A stretch of 64,000 nt of DNA, taken from contig NZ_BMYS01000002.1 in the NCBI RefSeq assembly GCF_014652395.1, positions 224,637-288,636 of the forward strand, given 5' to 3'. This DNA comes from Advenella faeciporci. Lineage in GTDB: Bacteria > Pseudomonadota > Gammaproteobacteria > Burkholderiales > Burkholderiaceae_B. The notes under the pieces are model-generated. The model worked only from the letters and a program-made list of their open reading frames with translations, was not told the origin of the DNA and did not search any database. This document shows positions 8,421 to 18,660 of this stretch, piece after piece; the stretch's first letter is position 1, and every line of letters starts with the position of its first letter. A program made the translations under genes and the position numbers.

Positions 8421-9525
8421 ATGGAAGCCGAGCGCCAGAATCAAATCTTAGCAAACCTGGAAGATTACGCCGAACGCGAATCCGACCTTCGGGGGTATCT
8501 TTGACTACGAGGCAAAATCAGAACGCCTGCAAGTCGTCAATCTGGAACTTGAAAATCCAGACATCTGGAACAATCCCGAACACGCCCAGGAATTGGGCAA
8601 AGAAAAGAAAAGTCTTGAAAAAATCGTACTGGTGTTAAGCGAGTTACAGCAAAACATCAAGGATTCCATGGATCTGTACGAACTTGCCGCCATGGACGAT
8701 GATGATGCCACCCTGATGGCCATTGAAGAAGACGCCAAAAAATACGCCGAAGTACTGCAAGGCCTGGAGTTCCGCCGCATGTTCTCCAACCCGGCCGACC
8801 CCATGAACTGCTTCCTGGACATTCAGGCCGGTGCGGGTGGTACCGAAGCCCAGGATTGGGCATCCATGCTGCTGCGCCAATACCTGCGTTATTGTGAGAA
8901 CAAAGACTTCAAAACCGAAGTACTTGAAATCTCCGATGGCGATGTCGCTGGCATCAAGTCCGCCACCATCAAAATCGAAGGCGATTACGCTTTTGGCTTT
9001 TTGCGCACCGAAAGCGGCGTCCACCGCCTGGTCCGCAAAAGCCCGTTCGACTCCTCCAATGGCCGTCACACGTCTTTTGCCAGTGTCTACGTTTACCCTG
9101 AAATCGACGATTCCATTGAAATTGAGATTAATCCGGCTGATTTGCGCATAGATACTTACCGCGCCAGCGGTGCCGGTGGTCAGCACATCAACAAAACCGA
9201 CTCGGCCGTGCGTATTACCCACGCCCCCACCGGTATTGTCGTACAGTGCCAGAATGACCGCTCACAGCACCGTAACCGTGCCGAGGCCATGTCCATGCTG
9301 CGCTCAAAGCTGTATGAACTTGAAATGCGCAATCGCATGGCAGAACAGCAAAAACTGGAAGACTCCAAAACCGAAGTGGGTTGGGGTCATCAAATCCGCT
9401 CTTACGTACTGGACCAAAGCCGCATTAAAGACCTGCGTACCAATGTCGAAATTTCCAATACCCAAAAAGTACTTGATGGCGATCTGGACATGTTTATTGA
9501 AGCCAGTCTGAAACAGGGTGTTTAA
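8421..9525 (+). CDS. prfB: Peptide chain release factor 2 (programmed +1 frameshift)
   Basis: RF2 terminates translation at UGA and UAA. Translation starts at ATG 8421 (AGGA upstream), reads 27 codons, meets an in-frame TGA at 8502-8504 and must shift +1 to continue from GAC at 8503. The full product is 367 residues, against 365 in E. coli. The peptide anticodon SPF is at residues 207-209 and the catalytic GGQ at 252-254 (context [15 protein letters not shown]). The shift lets RF2 sense its own level. The gene is followed without gap (TAA then ATG) by the SDR gene and then lysS. Confidence 0.96.
8492..8505 (+). promoter_or_regulatory. prfB programmed frameshift site
   Basis: The stretch GGGGGTATCTTTGAC around 8491-8505 carries the internal Shine-Dalgarno-like G-run three bases before the slippery CTT, followed by the TGA stop and C. 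It matches the canonical RF2 frameshift signal. The peptidyl-tRNA-Leu slips from CTT to TTT. Confidence 0.95.
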
Positions 9526-10281
9526 ATGAGCAAAACCATTGCCATCGTTACCGGTTCTTCCAGGGGTCTGGGGGCCGCACTGGCTGGCCAGCTTGCCACG
9601 CAGGTCAACCAGCTGGTCACTGTATCACGAACCGATAACCGGCAATTGCATGAACTTGCCCGGCAACATGGATGTCATCATATCCACCATGAGGCCGACC
9701 TTGCCGATCCGGCACAAATCGACCAGGCCTCCCTGGATATTTTTTCGCAGCTTGATCTCTCGGCCAACCAATATATCCTGATCAACAATGCTGGCACTCT
9801 GGGGCCTGTTGGCCAATACAACAGTCTTGGCCACAACAAGGCCCAGGACATAGCCCATGCCTTCAATTTAAACGTCAATAGTGTTATTGTGCTAACGTCG
9901 GCTTTTTTAAGGGCCACCCGACCTACCGGGGCCGATATCCGGATCCTTAATATTTCCTCTGGTGCCGGCCGCTCTCCTACCGCGGGCTGGGGTGTTTATT
10001 GCGCCACCAAGGCAGCCCTTGACATGTACACCCGCGTGGCAAAACAGGAAGCACCGCATGCCAAATTGGTATCATTGGCGCCCGGTGTCATAGACACCGC
10101 CATGCAAAAACAAATTCGCGAACTGGATCTTAACGATTTTCCCAATCGGTCCCGTTTTACCCAGTTACATGACAAAGGCGAGCTGTCAAATCCCGAACAG
10201 CTCGCCCATAAAATCCTGAATTATTTACATCGTGATGATTTCGGCCAGACCGAAATTGATGATATTCGTCACTATTCATAA
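9526..10281 (+). CDS. SDR family NAD(P)-dependent oxidoreductase
   Basis: This 251-residue Rossmann protein carries the classical short-chain dehydrogenase motifs: cofactor loop TGSSRGLG (9-16), NNAGTLGPVG (about 88), the catalytic serine in NISSGAG and YCATK (Tyr about 157, Lys about 161). The text is closest to benzil reductase/sepiapterin-reductase-like members, but the substrate is not known. The ATG directly abuts the prfB stop codon, so translation is probably coupled. It lies between prfB and lysS, two housekeeping genes usually adjacent, which makes it an insertion into that pair. Confidence 0.85.
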   Translation: MSKTIAIVTGSSRGLGAALAGQLATQVNQLVTVSRTDNRQLHELARQHGCHHIHHEADLADPAQIDQASLDIFSQLDLSANQYILINNAGTLGPVGQYNSLGHNKAQDIAHAFNLNVNSVIVLTSAFLRATRPTGADIRILNISSGAGRSPTAGWGVYCATKAALDMYTRVAKQEAPHAKLVSLAPGVIDTAMQKQIRELDLNDFPNRSRFTQLHDKGELSNPEQLAHKILNYLHRDDFGQTEIDDIRHYS

Positions 10282-10290
10282 ACCACAACC

Positions 10291-11814
10291 ATGACAGAAC
10301 AACATAACCCTATCGCTCCCGAACAAGATGAAAACCGCCTGATTGCCGAACGTCGTGTCAAGCTGGATAAAATCCGTGAAGAAGGGATTGCCTTTCCCAA
10401 CGATTTTGAACCCGAACACAAGGCATTGAAACTGCATGAACAGTTTAATGCCCTGGACAAAGAAACCCTGGATCCGCAAAAAGTACCCGCCAAGGTTGCC
10501 GGCCGCATGATGCTTAAGCGTGTCATGGGCAAGGCCAGCTTTGCCACCATTCAGGACAGCAGCGGCCGCATCCAGATTTATCTGGACAAAAACTCGATAG
10601 GCGAAGATACCTACAACCAGTTCAAGCAATGGGATATTGGTGACATTATTGCCGTAGAAGGCCGTGTATTCAAAACCAACAAGGGTGAACTGTCCATTCA
10701 CGCAGAAAGTATTCGCCTGCTTGCCAAATCACTGCGTCCTTTACCCGATAAATTCCACGGCATTGCCGATCAGGAACTGCGTTACCGCCAACGTTATGTA
10801 GACCTGATCATGACCGAAGAAACGCGCAACACGTTCAAAACACGCAGCAAGGCCATTAACGCCATTCGCTCCTATATGCTAAACGCCGACTTCCTGGAAG
10901 TTGAAACCCCCATGCTGCACCCCATTCCAGGGGGCGCTGCGGCCAAACCATTTGTAACGCATCACAATGCCCTGGACATGGAAATGTACTTGCGTATTGC
11001 CCCTGAACTGTACCTGAAACGTTTGGTCGTGGGCGGCTTTGAGCGCGTCTTTGAAATTAACCGCAATTTCCGCAATGAAGGAGTGAGCCCACGCCACAAC
11101 CCTGAATTCACCATGATGGAGTTCTACGCCGCTTACACCAATTACCAATGGCTGATGAACTTTACCGAAAATCTGCTGCGTGATGTTGCCATTCAGGCAA
11201 CCGGCAGTGCCGTACTTTCCCACCAGGGCCGCGAACTTGATTTAAGCAAACCCTTTGACCGCCTTACGATTGTTGAAGCCATTACCAAATATGCGCCCGG
11301 ATACACCGAAGCACAATTGGCCGATGAAGCGTTTTTGCGTAACGAACTGAAGAAATTCGGTGTGGATGCGTATGATGCGGTCATGTCCCGGGCGGGTATT
11401 GGGGCCCTGCAACTGGCCCTGTTTGAAGAAACCGCCGAAGCCAAACTGTGGAACCCGACCTTTATCATTGATTATCCGGTTGAGGTCTCACCTTTGGCAC
11501 GCGCGTCTGACACTGTTCCTGGCATTACCGAACGCTTTGAACTGTTCATTACCGGCCGTGAAATTGCCAATGGCTTCTCTGAATTGAATGACCCTGAAGA
11601 CCAGGCAGCCCGCTTCCTGGCCCAGGTAGAGGCCAAAGACGCCGGTGATGAGGAAGCCATGTTCTATGATGCCGACTATATCCGTGCGCTGGAATACGGC
11701 ATGCCACCGGCAGGCGGTTGCGGTATTGGCATAGACCGCCTGGTTATGCTGCTTACAGATAGCCCCAGCATTCGCGACGTATTGCTCTTCCCGCATTTGC
11801 GCAAAGAAGGCTGA
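10291..11814 (+). CDS. lysS: Lysyl-tRNA synthetase, class II
   Basis: The 507-residue enzyme charges tRNA-Lys. An N-terminal OB-fold anticodon-binding domain (about 65-150) precedes the class II core, with motif 1 near FLEVETPML, motif 2 [20 protein letters not shown] and motif 3 [10 protein letters not shown]. Length equals that of E. coli LysS (505). The prfB-SDR-lysS order on the same strand suggests one transcript ended by the hairpins at 11827-11893. Confidence 0.97.
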   Translation: MTEQHNPIAPEQDENRLIAERRVKLDKIREEGIAFPNDFEPEHKALKLHEQFNALDKETLDPQKVPAKVAGRMMLKRVMGKASFATIQDSSGRIQIYLDKNSIGEDTYNQFKQWDIGDIIAVEGRVFKTNKGELSIHAESIRLLAKSLRPLPDKFHGIADQELRYRQRYVDLIMTEETRNTFKTRSKAINAIRSYMLNADFLEVETPMLHPIPGGAAAKPFVTHHNALDMEMYLRIAPELYLKRLVVGGFERVFEINRNFRNEGVSPRHNPEFTMMEFYAAYTNYQWLMNFTENLLRDVAIQATGSAVLSHQGRELDLSKPFDRLTIVEAITKYAPGYTEAQLADEAFLRNELKKFGVDAYDAVMSRAGIGALQLALFEETAEAKLWNPTFIIDYPVEVSPLARASDTVPGITERFELFITGREIANGFSELNDPEDQAARFLAQVEAKDAGDEEAMFYDADYIRALEYGMPPAGGCGIGIDRLVMLLTDSPSIRDVLLFPHLRKEG

Positions 11815-11826
11815 TTAGCATTAAAA

Positions 11827-11893
11827 AACACCGCTTAAGCGGTGTTGATATTTGAAAACCGGCATCGGCAACCATACAATGCCGGTTTTTTTA
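11827..11893. terminator. Double hairpin terminator between lysS and the DUF188 gene
   Basis: A perfect 20-base palindrome AACACCGCTTAAGCGGTGTT (11827-11846) is followed by a second hairpin. The second has 11-base arms AAAACCGGCAT and ATGCCGGTTTT (11855-11865 and 11879-11889) and a T-run. The second one has A and T flanks on both sides and can act for both converging genes. Confidence 0.85.
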
Positions 11894-11903
11894 TGCTAAC
11901 CAT

Positions 11904-12365
11904 TTATTTTCTTTGTGCCACATGACGGGCCAGCAGTTTATCCAGCTGATTGGCAAAAGCTTTCTGGTCTGCGTGATTAAAGGCCTTAGGACCACCAGTT
12001 TCAATGCCGCTGCTACGCAATTCTTCCATCATGTCCCGAATCGCCAGCCTTTCCCGAATATTTTCCGGTGAATACAGCTCACCACGTGGATTCAAGGCGA
12101 TTGCTTTTTTGTCAATGACCTCGGCGGCCAGCGGAATATCGGCCGTGACCACCAAGTCACCGGCCTGTGCCTGTGCAACAATATAGGCATCTGCCACATC
12201 AAACCCTCTGGGTACCTGACGGGACTGAATAAAAACAGAAGGCGGTACCATTAACATTTGATTGGCCACCAGGGTTGTATGAATTTCCCAGCGCTTGGCT
12301 GCCCGAAACAGAATCTGTTTGATAACAACGGGACAGGCATCAGCATCCACCCAGATTTTCATCAT
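11904..12365 (-). CDS. YaiI/YqxD family protein (UPF0178, DUF188)
   Basis: The 153-residue protein starts [19 protein letters not shown], the DxDACP signature of the DUF188 family, and contains [12 protein letters not shown] and LNPRGELY. The family is widely conserved and has a PIN-like fold, but its biochemical role is not established. It is convergent with lysS and lies downstream of the M23 peptidase on the minus strand, after a gap of 55 bases. Confidence 0.85.
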   Translation of the reverse strand: MMKIWVDADACPVVIKQILFRAAKRWEIHTTLVANQMLMVPPSVFIQSRQVPRGFDVADAYIVAQAQAGDLVVTADIPLAAEVIDKKAIALNPRGELYSPENIRERLAIRDMMEELRSSGIETGGPKAFNHADQKAFANQLDKLLARHVAQRK

Positions 12366-12420
12366 TTATTTTTTCCTATCATTATTTCAACTAATCTCAC
12401 AGCTCATGCCGAAATGATAC

Positions 12421-13281
12421 TTATGGCTGGAAAGCACCAATAAAAATGGCCGGATCCACCCGGGTATCGTTAAGACTCACGTTCCAGTGCAAATGTGGAC
12501 CGGTAGAGCGGCCTGTCGTGCCCACCTTTCCAAGCAGCTCGCCTCTTTTAATGGTTTGCCCTTTTTTAACATCAATAGCGGATAAATGACAGTACATGGT
12601 GACCATGCCCTGCCCGTGGTCAATGAAAACCGTTTTACCATTGAAATAATAATCATCCACGATGGTCACCACACCATCAGCCGGGGCTTTGACCGGCGTA
12701 CCGGTTGGGACGGCAATGTCCAGCCCCGAATGTGGATTACGCTCTTGTCCGTTAAAAAAACGGCGCAGTCCAAACGGACTGGAATAACGACCGCCTTCTA
12801 CCGGACGGTCCAGAATGACATTGCCGGGACCGGTCGGCCTGAAATTGGCGTAGGCAGTAGTTTGAGCGGCCAATTCACGTTTGATGCGGGCCAGATGTTC
12901 CTCGGAAGGCGTGACATATTTATTGGACTTCAGCTTGATATGCTGCTCTTTATATTTTTTTGGCTGGACCTGAAACGACACCTGTTGTGAACGGGTTGAC
13001 GTTTTAAGCTGAAGCTGGTGCTGGCCCGATTTGCTTTTAAGTGGAATGCCGACAATTGCCAGATACTCGGCCGTATTGCCATTGGCCACCACCATTACCG
13101 GTTTGTTACGATACTGAACGCTGGGTGGCTGCCTATGCTCGCCAAGACTGACGACGGCAATTCCTCCCGGAACCGGCTGGTGCAGTTTATCCTTGATATA
13201 ACTGTTGGCCAAAGAAAGGCCAGACATGAAAAAAAGCATGACCCCTCCAATTATTCCAATCGTTGATTTCATGCTTTTCAC
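12421..13281 (-). CDS. M23 family peptidoglycan endopeptidase
   Basis: The 286-residue protein has an N-terminal signal sequence (about residues 1-26, VMLFFMSGLSLA). A beta-rich middle part follows. The C-terminal LytM/peptidase M23 domain has metal-binding motifs HSGLDIAVP (about 182), HGQGMVTMY and GPHLHW (about 262). All three zinc/catalytic motifs are present, so it is likely an active periplasmic DD-endopeptidase. A GTG at 13281 follows AAGGAAG at good distance; an ATG three codons later is possible. It starts 20 bases after fdx, in the place where iscX is often found, and may be co-transcribed with the ISC operon. Confidence 0.88.
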   Translation of the reverse strand: MKSMKSTIGIIGGVMLFFMSGLSLANSYIKDKLHQPVPGGIAVVSLGEHRQPPSVQYRNKPVMVVANGNTAEYLAIVGIPLKSKSGQHQLQLKTSTRSQQVSFQVQPKKYKEQHIKLKSNKYVTPSEEHLARIKRELAAQTTAYANFRPTGPGNVILDRPVEGGRYSSPFGLRRFFNGQERNPHSGLDIAVPTGTPVKAPADGVVTIVDDYYFNGKTVFIDHGQGMVTMYCHLSAIDVKKGQTIKRGELLGKVGTTGRSTGPHLHWNVSLNDTRVDPAIFIGAFQP

Positions 13282-13300
13282 ACTGCTTCCTTGCTGGTAT

Positions 13301-13642
13301 CTAGTGATTTTCTTTGGCGTGATTGATTGTATACTTTGGAATCTCGATCACAAGATCCTTGTCGGCAATTTTAGCCTGGCAAGACAAACGGGAGGTGGAT
13401 TTCAATCCCCATGCACGGTCCAGCAAATCTTCTTCATCATCGGTCGCATCTTCAAGAGAAGAAAAACCTTCCTTGATCACAACGTGACAAGTCGTACAGG
13501 CACATGACAATTCACAGGCATGTTCAATTTCAACATGGTTGTCCAGCAAGACACGGCAAATGGACTCTCCCACGGGAGCATTTTCAATCACGGCGCCTTC
13601 CGGACACAGTGTCTCATGTGGCAATATGGTTATTTTGGGCAT
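13301..13642 (-). CDS. fdx: ISC system [2Fe-2S] ferredoxin
   Basis: This 113-residue adrenodoxin-type ferredoxin has cluster ligands Cys43, Cys49, Cys52 and Cys88, with the extra Cys47 typical of bacterial ISC ferredoxin. It supplies electrons for cluster assembly on IscU. It is the last canonical gene of iscRSUA-hscBA-fdx and follows hscA by 11 bases. Confidence 0.96.
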   Translation of the reverse strand: MPKITILPHETLCPEGAVIENAPVGESICRVLLDNHVEIEHACELSCACTTCHVVIKEGFSSLEDATDDEEDLLDRAWGLKSTSRLSCQAKIADKDLVIEIPKYTINHAKENH

Positions 13643-13653
13643 TTATATTCCAA

Positions 13654-15516
13654 TTATGCTATTTGATCTAGGGTTTTACCTGACAGCGCCTGGCGGATAC
13701 TACGATCCATGCGGCGGGCCGCAAAATCATCAGTGGCCTGGGACAAAGCCTGCACGGCATAACGAATATCATCGGTTGAACCGTTCTGCGAGTGCTTTAC
13801 GGTTTCGGCCAACAAACGCTGGATGTGTGCAAGCTCATCGGCCTGCAGCAAATCTCCATCTTTCTTGATCGCTGCCTCAATGGATTCCACCAATTGGCGG
13901 GCTTCAACCTGCTGTTCACGATGCATGCGCATTTTGGCATCTTCATCGGATTTATCGACACTGTCCTGCAGCATTGAGGAGATCTCATCGTCAGACAAAC
14001 CATACGAAGGCTTAACGGTCACTGCCGCTTCTATGCCTGTACTTTGTTCACGGGCAGTCACGCTAAGCAGGCCATCGGCATCAACCTGGAAGGTTACGCG
14101 AATGCGCGCGGCACCGGCCACCATGGATGGAATGCCCCGCAATTCAAAACGTGCCAATGAACGGCAATGGTCAACCAGCTCACGTTCACCCTGAACCACA
14201 TGCACACTCATGGCGGTTTGACCGTCTTTGAATGTGGTGAACTCCTGGGCGCGGGCAACAGGAATGGTACTGTTTCGTGGAATCACTTTTTCCACCAGAC
14301 CACCCATGGTTTCAAGTCCCAATGACAAGGGCGTGACATCAAGCAGCAGCCAGTCATCATCGGCGCTGCGATTGCCTGCCAGCAAATTGGCCTGCAAAGC
14401 GGCACCCAGGGCCACCACTTCATCAGGGTTCAGGTTAATCAAAGGTTCCTGCTTGAAGAAATCGGCGACCATAGTGCGAATCACTGGCATGCGGGTAGCA
14501 CCGCCAACCATGACCACCCCCTTGATGTCCTTCACGTCCAGTGAGGCATCTTTCAGGGTTTGACTGACCCGCTCAAGTGAACGGTTTACCAGATCTTTGG
14601 CAATATTTTCAAAATGATTACGGGGGAAATTCTGGTCGATGTGCAAGCCATCAGACAGGGCGATCTGAAATACGGCTCGTGAGTGATCGGTTAGTTTTTC
14701 ACGTACCTGCTTGGCCAGCGTACGCAAGGCCCGCTTATCACCCGGGCTTAACTTGCTTTTGTCATGATGCTTCATGACATCGTTGATGATCAACTCATCA
14801 AAGTCATCGCCACCCAGTTGCGTATCACCACTGGTAGCGATAACCTCGAACACGCCCTTGCTAAGCTTAAGGATGGAAATATCAAAGGTGCCGCCACCCA
14901 GATCATACACTGCGTAAATACCCTCAGCAGCATTATCCAGGCCATAGGCAATGGCAGCGGCTGTGGGCTCATTGATAAGCCGCAGCACGTTAAGACCGGC
15001 CAGGCGCGCGGCATCACGGGTAGCCTGACGCTGGGCGTCATCAAAATAAGCGGGTACGGTAATGACCGCGCCCACCAATTCGTCACCCAACACATCTTCT
15101 GCCTGCTGTCGCAATTTGGCCAGAATTTGCGCTGAAACCTCGACAGGACTTACAGGCCCCTGAACAGTACCAAGACGAACCATCCCCGGCTCATCAATAA
15201 GCTCATAAGGCAGTGCATAAGCCGAGGCCTCATTAAATGAACGGCCCATCAGACGCTTGACAGAAACAATGGTATTCAGGGGATCTGAATCCTGCTTTCT
15301 AACCGCCGGGTATCCAATTTCAACATCACCGTTTTGCAGATAACGCACTACAGAGGGCAATAGTTTTTTGCCGTTTTTATCGGTCAGGATCTCGGCAATA
15401 CTGTTACGTACCGAGGCGACAAGAGAATGAGTCGTACCCAAGTCTATACCAACTGCCAGACGACGTTGATGGGGGGCTGGAGATGCGCCAGGTTCTGAAA
15501 TTTGTAAGAGGGCCAT
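13654..15516 (-). CDS. hscA: Fe-S assembly chaperone HscA (Hsp70 family)
   Basis: The 620-residue Hsp70 homologue has the phosphate-binding motifs [14 protein letters not shown] (about 23) and [13 protein letters not shown] (about 208), the MVGGATRMP motif and a substrate-binding domain after residue 395. HscA binds the LPPVK motif of IscU and drives cluster transfer using ATP, stimulated by HscB. Position between hscB and fdx separates it from DnaK. Length matches E. coli HscA (616). Confidence 0.96.
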   Translation of the reverse strand: MALLQISEPGASPAPHQRRLAVGIDLGTTHSLVASVRNSIAEILTDKNGKKLLPSVVRYLQNGDVEIGYPAVRKQDSDPLNTIVSVKRLMGRSFNEASAYALPYELIDEPGMVRLGTVQGPVSPVEVSAQILAKLRQQAEDVLGDELVGAVITVPAYFDDAQRQATRDAARLAGLNVLRLINEPTAAAIAYGLDNAAEGIYAVYDLGGGTFDISILKLSKGVFEVIATSGDTQLGGDDFDELIINDVMKHHDKSKLSPGDKRALRTLAKQVREKLTDHSRAVFQIALSDGLHIDQNFPRNHFENIAKDLVNRSLERVSQTLKDASLDVKDIKGVVMVGGATRMPVIRTMVADFFKQEPLINLNPDEVVALGAALQANLLAGNRSADDDWLLLDVTPLSLGLETMGGLVEKVIPRNSTIPVARAQEFTTFKDGQTAMSVHVVQGERELVDHCRSLARFELRGIPSMVAGAARIRVTFQVDADGLLSVTAREQSTGIEAAVTVKPSYGLSDDEISSMLQDSVDKSDEDAKMRMHREQQVEARQLVESIEAAIKKDGDLLQADELAHIQRLLAETVKHSQNGSTDDIRYAVQALSQATDDFAARRMDRSIRQALSGKTLDQIA

Positions 15517-15545
15517 ATTGTACTTCGTAAATAATAAGTTAAAGT

Positions 15546-16046
15546 TTACAGTGCCTTAACTTCCTGATGCATTTTATTGACAAACATCCACTCGCGAACC
15601 CTTTTGGCCGCGCTGGCATAATCTTGCCGTGCATCAATTAAATTTTTCATTTCATCAAACAGTTCGAGCTGTTTTGCCTGAATCTCCTGCAAGAGATCAG
15701 TCAGCCCATTATGCTGCGGATCAGTACGGACGTCATCCAGCTGCTCGCGCCACTGCATCTGGGTCATCAGGAATTCTGCCCCCATTGCGGTATTGCTTTC
15801 TGCCTGAATGGGAAAATCTTCAAGCTCGCACATGTAGGCAGCTCGACTTAAAGGATTTTTCAGGGTTTGGTAGGCATCGTTGACACGGGAAGCCCACTGC
15901 ACAGCAACCCGTTTTTCAGCCGCCGAGGCCGTGGCAAAACGATCCGGGTGAACCCTGGAGGAGGCCTGTTTCCAGGCCTGCTCCAAAGCTTCTGGAGAAA
16001 GATCAAACTGCTTGGGCAAATTCAATAAACTGAAATGATTATCCAA
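15546..16046 (-). CDS. hscB: Fe-S assembly co-chaperone HscB (J-domain)
   Basis: The 166-residue protein has an N-terminal J-domain with the HPD tripeptide in [10 protein letters not shown] (about residue 33) and a C-terminal three-helix region that binds IscU. It activates the HscA ATPase. It lies between iscA and hscA with short gaps. Confidence 0.95.
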   Translation of the reverse strand: MDNHFSLLNLPKQFDLSPEALEQAWKQASSRVHPDRFATASAAEKRVAVQWASRVNDAYQTLKNPLSRAAYMCELEDFPIQAESNTAMGAEFLMTQMQWREQLDDVRTDPQHNGLTDLLQEIQAKQLELFDEMKNLIDARQDYASAAKRVREWMFVNKMHQEVKAL

Positions 16047-16057
16047 AGAAGTTCTAC

Positions 16058-16381
16058 CTATACCGAGAATGATTCACCGCAACCGCAGCTGGCTTTCTCG
16101 TTGGGGTTTGAAAACTTGAAGCCTTCATTCAACCCCTCACGCGCGTAGTCCAGTTCAGTGCCGTCAATATAAGCCAGGCTTTTCGGATCGACAAAAATTT
16201 TCACACCAAAACTCTCGAACAGAACATCTGCATCATCAGGTGTATCAACATATTCAAGCTTGTATGCCATGCCTGAACAACCCGTCGTTCTTACACCCAG
16301 GCGCAGGCCAACGCCCTTGCCTCTTCTATTCAGGTAATCCTGAATGTGATTTGCCGCTTTTTGAGTTAATGTAATTGCCAT
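16058..16381 (-). CDS. iscA: A-type iron-sulfur carrier IscA
   Basis: The 107-residue protein has the three invariant cysteines of A-type carriers: Cys35 (TTGCSGMAY), Cys99 and Cys101 (SCGCGESF). IscA binds iron or a cluster and helps deliver [4Fe-4S] clusters. It begins 2 bases after the iscU stop, so coupling is likely. Confidence 0.95.
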   Translation of the reverse strand: MAITLTQKAANHIQDYLNRRGKGVGLRLGVRTTGCSGMAYKLEYVDTPDDADVLFESFGVKIFVDPKSLAYIDGTELDYAREGLNEGFKFSNPNEKASCGCGESFSV

Positions 16382-16383
16382 AA

Positions 16384-16767
16384 TCAGCTCGAATGTTTTT
16401 CCTTGTAATCCTGAACTGCTGCCTTAATAGCATCTTCAGCCAGAATTGAACAGTGAATTTTTACCGGTGGCAAGGCAAGCTCTTCGGCAATTTGCGTATT
16501 GCGGATGTCCAATGCCTGGTCTAGCGTTTTGCCTTTGACCCATTCGGTCACCAGGGAACTGGAAGCAATGGCAGAGCCACAACCATAGGTTTTAAATTTG
16601 GCATCCTCAATAACACCTTCTTTATTAACCCTGATTTGCAGTTTCATTACGTCACCACAGGCAGGCGCACCTACCATACCGGTACCCACCGCTTCATCGT
16701 CTTTATCAAAAGAACCGACGTTCCGCGGATTTTCATAGTGGTCTAAAACTTTATTACTGTAAGCCAT
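16384..16767 (-). CDS. iscU: Iron-sulfur cluster scaffold IscU
   Basis: The 127-residue scaffold has cysteines 37, 63 and 106 and the HscA recognition motif LPPVK (99-103). Clusters are built here from IscS-derived sulfur and then released by HscA/HscB. The length equals the usual 128 residues. Confidence 0.97.
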   Translation of the reverse strand: MAYSNKVLDHYENPRNVGSFDKDDEAVGTGMVGAPACGDVMKLQIRVNKEGVIEDAKFKTYGCGSAIASSSLVTEWVKGKTLDQALDIRNTQIAEELALPPVKIHCSILAEDAIKAAVQDYKEKHSS

Positions 16768-16787
16768 GATAATACTCCTGCTTTAAA

Positions 16788-17999
16788 TTAGTGAGCGGCC
16801 CATTGAACCGTATCAAGATCAATCCCTTCTTTGGCCATTTCCCACAAGGGCGACATGTCACGCAATTTGCCAACACGTGATTTGATCAATTCAACAGCGT
16901 AGTCAATTTCTTCTTCGGTGGTAAAACGGCCAATGGTGAAACGGATTGAACTGTGTGCCAGTTCATCGTTCCTGCCCAGAGCGCGTAATACGTAAGAAGG
17001 CTCCAGACTGGCAGAGGTACAGGCAGACCCACTGGAAACTGCCAATTCTTTAATGGCCATGATCAGGGACTCACCTTCCACATAGTTGAAGCTGACGTTC
17101 AGGTTGTGGGGAACCCGCTGATCCATATCACCATTCAGGTAAACCTCTTCAATCTGGGACAGGCCACTCCATAAACGGTCACGCAATGCACGGATACGTT
17201 CATTTTCTGCCTGCATATGCAATTTTGCCAAACGGAAAGCTTCGCCCATACCCACAATCTGGTGTGTAGCCAGGGTACCTGAACGGAAACCGCGTTCATG
17301 GCCGCCACCATGCATTTGCGCTTCGATGCGGATACGTGGTTTACGACGGATATACAAGGCACCAATGCCTTTGGGGCCATAGGTCTTGTGGGCCGAGAAC
17401 GACATCAGGTCAACCTTGAGTGTTTGCAGATCGATATTTACTTTACCGGTTGCCTGTGCAGCGTCAACGTGAAACACAATACCTTTTTCACGGCACAATT
17501 CACCGATTGAGGCGATATCCTGCACAACACCGATTTCATTATTAACAAACATGACAGAAACCAGGATAGTATCGGGACGAATGGCCGCCTTCAGTACTTC
17601 AAGATCGATCAGGCCATTTTCCTGCACGTCCAGATAGGTCACTTCAAAACCCTGACGCTCAAGTTCACGGGTGGTATCCAGTACTGCCTTATGTTCGGTT
17701 TTGATCGTGATGATGTGCTTGCCACGCTCTGCATAGAAATGGGCGGCACCTTTAATGGCGAGGTTGTTTGATTCAGTAGCACCCGATGTCCAGACGATTT
17801 CCCTTGAGTCGGCATTAACCAATTCCGCCACCTGTTTACGGGCGTTCTCAACGGCCTCTTCCGCTTCCCAGCCAAAAGCATGACTGCGTGAAGCCGGATT
17901 GCCAAAATGCTCATACAACCAGGGCACCATTTTTTCCACAACTTCCGGGTCTACCGGGGTCGTGGCGGAATAATCTAAATATATCGGGCGCTTTGCCAT
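16788..17999 (-). CDS. iscS: Cysteine desulfurase IscS
   Basis: This PLP enzyme converts cysteine to alanine and a persulfide used for Fe-S clusters and tRNA thiolation. It has the PLP lysine in [10 protein letters not shown] and the active-site cysteine loop [10 protein letters not shown] (about 325). The start is taken as ATG 17999 ([10 protein letters not shown]), 9 bases after GGAG. A TTG five codons upstream (18014) overlaps that Shine-Dalgarno and is unlikely. The product is 403 residues, close to E. coli IscS (404). Confidence 0.97.
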   Translation of the reverse strand: MAKRPIYLDYSATTPVDPEVVEKMVPWLYEHFGNPASRSHAFGWEAEEAVENARKQVAELVNADSREIVWTSGATESNNLAIKGAAHFYAERGKHIITIKTEHKAVLDTTRELERQGFEVTYLDVQENGLIDLEVLKAAIRPDTILVSVMFVNNEIGVVQDIASIGELCREKGIVFHVDAAQATGKVNIDLQTLKVDLMSFSAHKTYGPKGIGALYIRRKPRIRIEAQMHGGGHERGFRSGTLATHQIVGMGEAFRLAKLHMQAENERIRALRDRLWSGLSQIEEVYLNGDMDQRVPHNLNVSFNYVEGESLIMAIKELAVSSGSACTSASLEPSYVLRALGRNDELAHSSIRFTIGRFTTEEEIDYAVELIKSRVGKLRDMSPLWEMAKEGIDLDTVQWAAH

Positions 18000-18017
18000 A
18001 ACATCAAACTCCAAAAT

Positions 18018-18521
18018 TTATACAATGACGGAAGACAGGGAATCGGTTTTTTTTTGCATCATGACACTGCTTGTTTGCGGCACCTGATTCAACTGACGCA
18101 TGCGTTGCTGATCAACTAAATCCTGAAGTGTTACTGAATCCAGGTAATCCACCATTTTTCGGTTCAGGTTGGTCCAGAGATCGTGTGTCATGCATTTCCC
18201 TGATAAATTTCCATCTTTACCAGAGGAACACTCGGATTTGCTCCCACAACTGGTGGCATCCAAGGGTTCATCCACAGCAAAAATAATATCGGCGATTGTA
18301 ATTTCTCTTGCGAAGCGGGCCAGTATATAGCCACCGCCCGGTCCACGAATACTTTCCACCAACTCGTGACGACGCAACTTCCCGAACAGCTGTTCAAGAT
18401 AAGAAAGAGAAATATTTTGTCTTTCGCTGACTGTTGATAAAGTTATGGGGCCGCTGTTCTGGCGCAAGGCCAGATCAATCATTGCCGTGACGGCAAATCG
18501 ACCTTTCGTAGTTAATCGCAT
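18018..18521 (-). CDS. iscR: Fe-S cluster regulator IscR (Rrf2 family)
   Basis: The 167-residue protein starts MRLTTKGRFAVTAM at ATG 18521, supported by AAGGA 7 bases upstream. Reading further upstream would add a nonconserved 40-residue tail through the operator region. It has the Rrf2 winged helix and cluster ligands Cys92, Cys98, Cys110 and His113. E. coli has Cys92, 98, 104 and His107, so the loop between the second and third cysteine is six residues longer here. IscR represses the isc operon when its [2Fe-2S] cluster is loaded; two matching boxes lie directly upstream. Confidence 0.95.
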   Translation of the reverse strand: MRLTTKGRFAVTAMIDLALRQNSGPITLSTVSERQNISLSYLEQLFGKLRRHELVESIRGPGGGYILARFAREITIADIIFAVDEPLDATSCGSKSECSSGKDGNLSGKCMTHDLWTNLNRKMVDYLDSVTLQDLVDQQRMRQLNQVPQTSSVMMQKKTDSLSSVIV

Positions 18522-18539
18522 AATAAATTCCTTGCCGCA

Positions 18540-18594
18540 ATAGCCGAGTAATTTACTCAAGTATAACAAATAGTCGACTAATTTACTAGGATTT
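18540..18594 (-). promoter_or_regulatory. Two tandem IscR (type 1) operator boxes at the isc promoter
   Basis: The 25-base box at 18540-18564 matches the type 1 consensus (ATASYYGACTRwwwYAGTCRRSTAT) at 23 positions. A second box at 18570-18594 matches at 21. They start 30 bases apart, about three helical turns, and lie 19-73 bases upstream of the iscR start. A TATACT (minus strand, between the boxes) is a possible -10 element. This agrees with autoregulation of iscR by cluster-bound IscR. Confidence 0.8.
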
Positions 18595-18660
18595 ATTATT
18601 GATATAATGAAATTTGCACAAATATTGTCATATTTGTGCAATAGTCAGATTTTAAAGGGT

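Noticed and set aside
8421..8505. In-frame stop near the start of prfB, suggesting a pseudogene
   Set aside because: The stop lies in the conserved RF2 frameshift signal and the downstream frame has all RF2 motifs.
18522..18641. 40-residue N-terminal extension of IscR
   Set aside because: It would translate through both IscR boxes and lacks conservation; ATG 18521 has AAGGA upstream and the family N-terminus.
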